Positions 60,327 to 64,000 of a DNA stretch of 64,000 nt are shown one piece after another. Below the pieces are notes generated by a model. That model ran no database searches and had not been told where the DNA came from. It was given only the letters and a program-made list of their open reading frames with translations. The first letter of the stretch is position 1. Each line of letters starts with the position of its first letter. The DNA lies in assembly GCF_022012435.1 (NCBI RefSeq), contig NZ_JAKLUA010000014.1:1-64000 (forward strand), read 5' to 3'. This stretch comes from Bradyrhizobium zhengyangense. Its GTDB lineage: Bacteria; Pseudomonadota; Alphaproteobacteria; Rhizobiales; Xanthobacteraceae. A program made the position numbers and the translations under genes.

Positions 60327-60587
60327 TCAGCTGCCCGGCTGCCAGCCGACGATCGCACCGACGAGGCATAGCAGCGCCCCGCCGGCCGTGCCGACCATCT
60401 GCATCCAGTAGCGGATCGGCATGGTGTCGCGGTAAAACTCCTGCCGCGACCATCTCGACCAATCCCACCAGTCGTCGCTGACGAACAGGATCTTGCGCTC
60501 GACATAGCCATACCAGGCCTTGCGGACGCAGTAGATGCTGATCCCGAAGGCCGCAAGGCGATAGAGCAGATCGAGGGAGGGGTTCAT
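60327..60587 (-). CDS. Small membrane protein
   Basis: An 86-residue protein with two hydrophobic segments (LLYRLAAFGISIYCV, near residues 7-22, and VGTAGGALLCLVGAIVGW near the C-terminus) and an aromatic linker (DDWWDWSRWSRQEFYRD). ATG 60587 is chosen; the frame is open to 60629. Family unknown. Confidence 0.62.
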   Translation of the reverse strand: MNPSLDLLYRLAAFGISIYCVRKAWYGYVERKILFVSDDWWDWSRWSRQEFYRDTMPIRYWMQMVGTAGGALLCLVGAIVGWQPGS

Positions 60588-60975
60588 GCCAACATCCGGC
60601 CAAGGGCGATCAAGGGTAACAGCGACCAAGGCAACATCTCTGCCTGTCTTGGTGTCGCCGGAGGCGATGCAGGTTCAATCGGGCTGTTGTCCCCGATCGA
60701 CATCAGATGATCCCGCCCGCTCACTGGGACGGCGGGCACTTCGTTGGTGCTGCGGCGGACATGGGTCGGCAGGCAAAAGGGCCCGCCTCCGGAGTCTAAG
60801 GGAAGAACGGAGGGAACGTTGCCGCACCCAACCGCACTGAAGGCACCCGAAGGCGGGGCCGCAAAGGGCTTAAGTTTACCAACGGAGGACGACTGCAATA
60901 CGTTCGCCGTTCTCCGCGCAGACGATACCAACCCTGATGGAAGAGCTCAAGATCGAACCGGACCAACAGGATATT
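60588..60975. other. Intergenic region without supported gene
   Basis: No frame on either strand combines a ribosome site with recognisable protein features here. No notable repeat seen. Confidence 0.4.
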
Positions 60976-61191
60976 TCAGGGTTGCAGCAGTGAAAGCAGC
61001 CTTTGACGGTCTTGATCGCGCATGCGCTGGGCTTCACGCAGCCGCTCCAGCTCCCTTTCGGCACCCGAAGTGTTCTGGCGTTCCCGTTTCAAGTCGAGAA
61101 CCAGCCGCTCCTGCTCTGCAAGCTGACGCTCTCCTGCAACCACGCCGCGCTCGATACGGCTCAACTCATCGTAGATCGAGGTTCTGTCCAT
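60976..61191 (-). CDS. Small coiled-coil protein
   Basis: A 71-residue protein predicted as one long charged coiled coil (ELSRIERGVVAGERQLAEQE, LDLKRERQ). GGAG precedes ATG 61191 by seven bases. No family recognised. Confidence 0.6.
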   Translation of the reverse strand: MDRTSIYDELSRIERGVVAGERQLAEQERLVLDLKRERQNTSGAERELERLREAQRMRDQDRQRLLSLLQP

Positions 61192-61362
61192 CGAAGTGCT
61201 CCTCGGTGCTCGATCAACCCGATCCGGATTTCACCGTTCCTTCTCCCGTTGCCAAATTTTCCCGATGCTGGCACGAGGTCGGACGACAATGGGAGAGTCT
61301 TTGGAACGCTGCTTCATGGTAATGATTGAGCAATGGAGCGAACTCTTCGGAGGAAGAAGGCG

Positions 61363-61635
61363 ATGCGTTCGTTTTTGGCCTTGAGCGTTCTGATAAGCCT
61401 GTGCGCAATCGCGAACGCGGCAAGCGTTCATCATGGGCACCACCGACACGCGATGGTTCGTCCCCATCATCACATGGATCCGTCAGCTCGGGCTTCGGGT
61501 TTTGCCTATGCGCCGCGCCAATATCATCGGTCCGCCAACCCCTGTGACAGGCCAGAGCCATATTTCGGCGCTTGCCAGGGTTACGCGCCCGGCGAAAAGC
61601 AGCAATTTCTCGAGAGCGTGCTCAACCCCTACTAG
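61363..61635 (+). CDS. Small secreted histidine-rich protein
   Basis: A 90-residue exported protein: signal peptide (about residues 1-19, LSVLISLCAIANAAS) then a His-rich stretch (VHHGHHRHAMVRPHHH) that could bind metal. Two Cys near residues 60 and 70 may pair. GGAGGAAG precedes ATG 61363; the frame opens at 61333 without a better site. Function unknown. Confidence 0.68.
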   Translation: MRSFLALSVLISLCAIANAASVHHGHHRHAMVRPHHHMDPSARASGFAYAPRQYHRSANPCDRPEPYFGACQGYAPGEKQQFLESVLNPY

Positions 61636-61795
61636 TTGAGGCCGCAAGCGGGAGCCCGGTAGGGCCGCGTTCTCCGAGGGCGATTTGGTCTCTCAGGATC
61701 AGATCAAACTTTAATCGAATGCATTGATGCGGATTCGGCGAGATGAAATCTCTTCGCGCCAAGCTGGCACATGTCCGTTCTCGCGTGAGGGAGCC

Positions 61796-61981
61796 ATGTA
61801 CTACGTCGCTGGCCTATTGCTTGGACTGTCGGGACTGTTCTATTCGGCGGGCCACCACGAGCTCGGCTCGTTCGGTGCCGATGTGTGCAGTTACGGCGGC
61901 ATGTTCTGCGACAGCCCGGGTGTCGTCTTCACGGGCGCGGCGCTCTCCGCGGCCTGGGGCATGTTCGTCAGCATCAAGTAG
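61796..61981 (+). CDS. Small two-span membrane protein
   Basis: A 61-residue membrane protein with hydrophobic segments near residues 2-18 and 43-58 and two Cys between them (VCSYGGMFCD). GAGGGAG lies upstream of ATG 61796. No family recognised. Confidence 0.65.
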   Translation: MYYVAGLLLGLSGLFYSAGHHELGSFGADVCSYGGMFCDSPGVVFTGAALSAAWGMFVSIK

Positions 61982-62027
61982 CGACCCACGAGGTGCCCGT
62001 CTGATGCCGGGCCCGAACGTCCGCGGG

Positions 62028-62201
62028 TCACACCGCGAGCTCCTTGCGAACTGCGGCCGCTGAATTCCCCACCTTGTCGACGGCCTGTTGCAGCTCCTGC
62101 CTGGAGACGCCAAGCGCGTGGCTCCAGTACTTGACCTCCCAGGCCTCGTCCATGTTAATCTTGCTGCGATCCGGCTGCTCGCGCTTCGTCAGACGGTCCA
62201 T
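62028..62201 (-). CDS. DUF3606-like small protein
   Basis: A 57-residue protein: charged N-terminus (DRLTKREQPDRSKINMDEAW), then YWSHALGVSRQELQQAVDKVG, the pattern of DUF3606 proteins in which a Trp-containing helix precedes a helix-turn-helix-like pair. GAGGAGG precedes ATG 62201. Function unknown. Confidence 0.72.
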   Translation of the reverse strand: MDRLTKREQPDRSKINMDEAWEVKYWSHALGVSRQELQQAVDKVGNSAAAVRKELAV

Positions 62202-62545
62202 TGCGACGTCCTCCTCAGAAAAGAAGAACCCCGCCACGCCCGCCCCGTTCCGAAGCAAAGCCGCGTGAAATCTTGTACAGCACGCGCGATTCGGAAAATC
62301 GCACAGACCTCGGTCCGCCGCATGGCGCCGCGAACGACGCGCCAGCCCGACTTGATAAATGTTAAGTCGCGCAGTGGGCCGCCCCTTGCCCTTCTTAACA
62401 TTTGTTGCGTTTGCCCATTTCGCTAACGCATCGTCCACAATGTTGAGAGGCGGGAGCGGCTTCATTTAACCTTTGTTGTCAACAGCAAGCCGGGGTCTAT
62501 GCTTTTTGGCCCTCACGCGCTCAGTCGCGTGGGGGGCCGACTGCC
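62202..62545. other. Divergent intergenic region with a long inverted repeat
   Basis: These 344 bases separate the DUF3606-like gene and a Crp-family gene. A perfect 10-bp inverted repeat (AAATGTTAAG at 62357-62366, CTTAACATTT at 62394-62403) stands out. No further coding sequence is supported. Confidence 0.5.
62357..62403. promoter_or_regulatory. Inverted repeat in the Crp-family regulator promoter region
   Basis: AAATGTTAAG and CTTAACATTT arms, 27 bases apart, about 140-190 bases upstream of the regulator. Two half-sites of one operator or a hairpin in the leader are both possible. Confidence 0.4.
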
Positions 62546-63277
62546 GTGACAAGCGAGATGATCTGGGCGCCGCTGTTTCAGCGCCTGAAAACCACGACCG
62601 GCGCGGACGACAGGGATTTGGAATCCCTCGCAGCGTTGCCGTTCACGCTCCGCAATTTTCGCGAAAACCAGACCGTGCTGCGCGACGGCGAACAGCCGAC
62701 CGAATGCTGCCTGATCGCCGACGGCTTCTGCGTCCGCTCCAAGACGGTCGTGGACGGCAGGCGCCAGATCCTCTCTATCCACATTCCCGGCGACCTGCCA
62801 AACCTACAAAACCTCCACTTCCCCTCCGTGGACCACGACCTGATCGCGCTGTCCGATTGCACGCTAGCCTTCATCGCCCACAAGGCCCTGAACGACCTCA
62901 TCGGCGAGCGATCCGGCGTCGGCGACATGTTCTGGCGCGACACGCTGGTGGATGCCGCCGTGTCGCGGGAATGGATCGTCAATGTCGGCCAGCGCTCCAC
63001 CTACGTCAGGCTTGCACATCTGATCGTCGAGCTGCGCGAACGGCTGCGCCTGATCGGCCGCGTGATCGACAATACCTTCGAAATCCCGCTGACGCAGGAG
63101 CAGTTCGGCGAAGCCATGGGCGTGACGAGCGTTCACACCAACCGCATCCTGCGCGAATTGCGGATCGACGGCGTGCTGGAGCTGCAGCGCGGCACGGTGC
63201 GGATTCTCAACGAGCACAAGCTGCAGGAGCTCGCGCAGTTCGACGGCCGCTATCTGCAGATGTCGCCGTCGTCCTAG
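62546..63277 (+). CDS. Crp/Fnr-family regulator, third in the window
   Basis: A 243-residue regulator with an N-terminal sensor beta-roll (residues about 20-135, FRENQTVLRDGEQPTECCLI) and a C-terminal HTH (TQEQFGEAMGVTSVHTNRIL). The recognition helix has H..NR rather than E..SR, so its target differs from FNR boxes. It has several Cys but not in the FNR arrangement. GTG 62546 starts it; ATG 62558 is possible. The regulated gene is unknown; the PhyH-type gene nearby is convergent. Confidence 0.85.
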   Translation: MTSEMIWAPLFQRLKTTTGADDRDLESLAALPFTLRNFRENQTVLRDGEQPTECCLIADGFCVRSKTVVDGRRQILSIHIPGDLPNLQNLHFPSVDHDLIALSDCTLAFIAHKALNDLIGERSGVGDMFWRDTLVDAAVSREWIVNVGQRSTYVRLAHLIVELRERLRLIGRVIDNTFEIPLTQEQFGEAMGVTSVHTNRILRELRIDGVLELQRGTVRILNEHKLQELAQFDGRYLQMSPSS

Positions 63278-63313
63278 GGCACACTCAAAGCAACCAAACC
63301 AAACGCGCGGGGT

Positions 63314-63983
63314 TCAGGGGACAAACACCTCGGAGGTATCCATGCGCACGCTACGGATCGCGCGGCAGGACTCCTGTGTCTCCCGCATGCGCTCCGGCAT
63401 GAAGCTCAGTAGCAGCGAACGCCGCCGTGCGCCGGAACGATTGCGGGTCGCACCGTGCGGCAGATCGGCGTCGAACACCAGGATGTCTCCCGCCTCGCCC
63501 GACGCGATCAGGGACGCGGCTTCATCCGGCTCGCCCTCGTCGAGGTGACGCGGAACGAGGCGCGTGGCGCCGTTGTCCGGCCCGTAAGCGTCCAGGAAAA
63601 CCAACGCGGCAACGGCCCTGCTGCCCACTCCGTCACGGTGGAGGGGCTGATGGCCGCCGCCCTGCAGCGGCTCACGGCCCTCGACCTGCGACAGAAAGAA
63701 CGGACCTGCCAGCATCTGCGCGCCCGCCGCCAGCAGCGGCGGCAGTCGGCAGGTTCGCTGCACGATCGGATCGAGATCGACCAGCGCGTGGCGCCAGCCG
63801 GCGCCGCGGGGCACGGCCCATTGGTCGCCGGTCCCGACACCGGCATCGAAAGCGGCACGCAGCGCCTCGCGCCAGGCTTCGGGCACGGCGCCGCGAAGCA
63901 GGAGATAACCGTCGCGCGCCAGTGCCGCCGCCTGATCCGGCGCGAGCGGGGGTGACCTTGGTGGGCGCCAGGCGATGGCTCAT
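63314..63983 (-). pseudogene. PhyH-type Fe(II)/2-oxoglutarate dioxygenase gene with a frameshift
   Basis: The downstream frame encodes most of a phytanoyl-CoA-dioxygenase-like protein: HQPLHRDGVG (His and Asp iron ligands) and DLPHGATRNRSGARRRSLLLSF (second His and the Arg for 2-oxoglutarate). It has no ATG start; its first GTG (63886) cuts the fold. An ATG at 63983 (MSHRLAPTKVTP) is in another frame, and removing one G from the run of five at 63948-63952 joins them as TKVTPLAPDQAAALARDGYLL. Total length of 670 is one more than a multiple of three. A mutation or an assembly error are equally possible. Confidence 0.75.
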
Positions 63984-64000
63984 GACGCTGCGTACAATCT

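Noticed and set aside
1..64000. CRISPR array, rRNA, tRNA or prophage
   Set aside because: No evenly spaced direct repeats, no cloverleaf or rRNA-like segments and no phage structural genes were seen by reading; a short or diverged tRNA could be missed.

Overview
The window looks like chromosomal sequence of a Bradyrhizobium-like alphaproteobacterium. It is GC-rich and carries TRAP, Bug-type and HAAT/NitT transporters, many acyl-CoA and aromatic catabolic enzymes, an FnrN/FixK-type regulator with its TTGAY-N4-RTCAA boxes, and a class I PHA synthase. This assignment is inferred from gene families and style; no rRNA or tRNA gene was seen to confirm it.

Layout. (1) 1-1576: two insertion sequences side by side, an IS701-type element cut by the left edge and a complete IS5-type element (740-1576, TA duplication, transposase with a -1 frameshift). 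(2) 1.6-14.0 kb: enoyl-CoA hydratase, a bis-MGD molybdenum oxidoreductase, a Bug binding protein, a two-subunit molybdenum hydroxylase followed by a ModA-like protein without signal peptide, an SDR, a GntR regulator and a complete TRAP transporter. (3) 14.0-29.5 kb: a low-oxygen island. An FNR-type regulator with N-terminal cysteines sits among five 14-bp FNR/FixK boxes (15200, 16045, 19556, 24106, 28698) and one near-match (28634). These face a 42-aa membrane peptide, a c-type cytochrome, an Mla-type lipid transporter, a YqjD/YqjE-like membrane pair, a Usp plus acyl-CoA synthetase/GNAT operon, an APH/P-loop kinase plus CHAD operon, PHA synthase and a CBS-BON protein.

(4) 29.5-43.3 kb: an aryl-CoA catabolic cluster (aminobenzoate-CoA-ligase-like enzyme, RidA, MarR regulator, HAAT binding protein, cupin, FAD monooxygenase, crotonase, SDR, hydrolase, acyl-CoA dehydrogenase, second CoA ligase, opine-dehydrogenase-like protein, 3-hydroxyacyl-CoA dehydrogenase). 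Five copies of a palindrome near TTTTAGGCTTMAAA lie in front of its transcription units, the likely MarR operators. (5) 43.3-53.9 kb: a minus-strand NitT/TauT-type ABC transporter operon with IlvD and a NicX-like ring-cleavage dioxygenase, a 3-hydroxyisobutyrate-dehydrogenase-like gene, and a CaiB/BaiF - two-component flavin monooxygenase - flavin reductase operon. (6) 54-64 kb: accessory region with decayed genes, a repeated intergenic palindrome, a stand-alone response regulator, an FAD-dependent hydroxylase, about eleven tiny ORFan genes, a third Crp-family regulator and a frameshifted PhyH-type dioxygenase.

Inferred logic: region 3 is a coordinated anoxia/redox response (electron transfer, membrane maintenance, carbon storage). 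Regions 4-5 suggest uptake and CoA-dependent breakdown of an aromatic or N-heteroaromatic compound of unknown identity.
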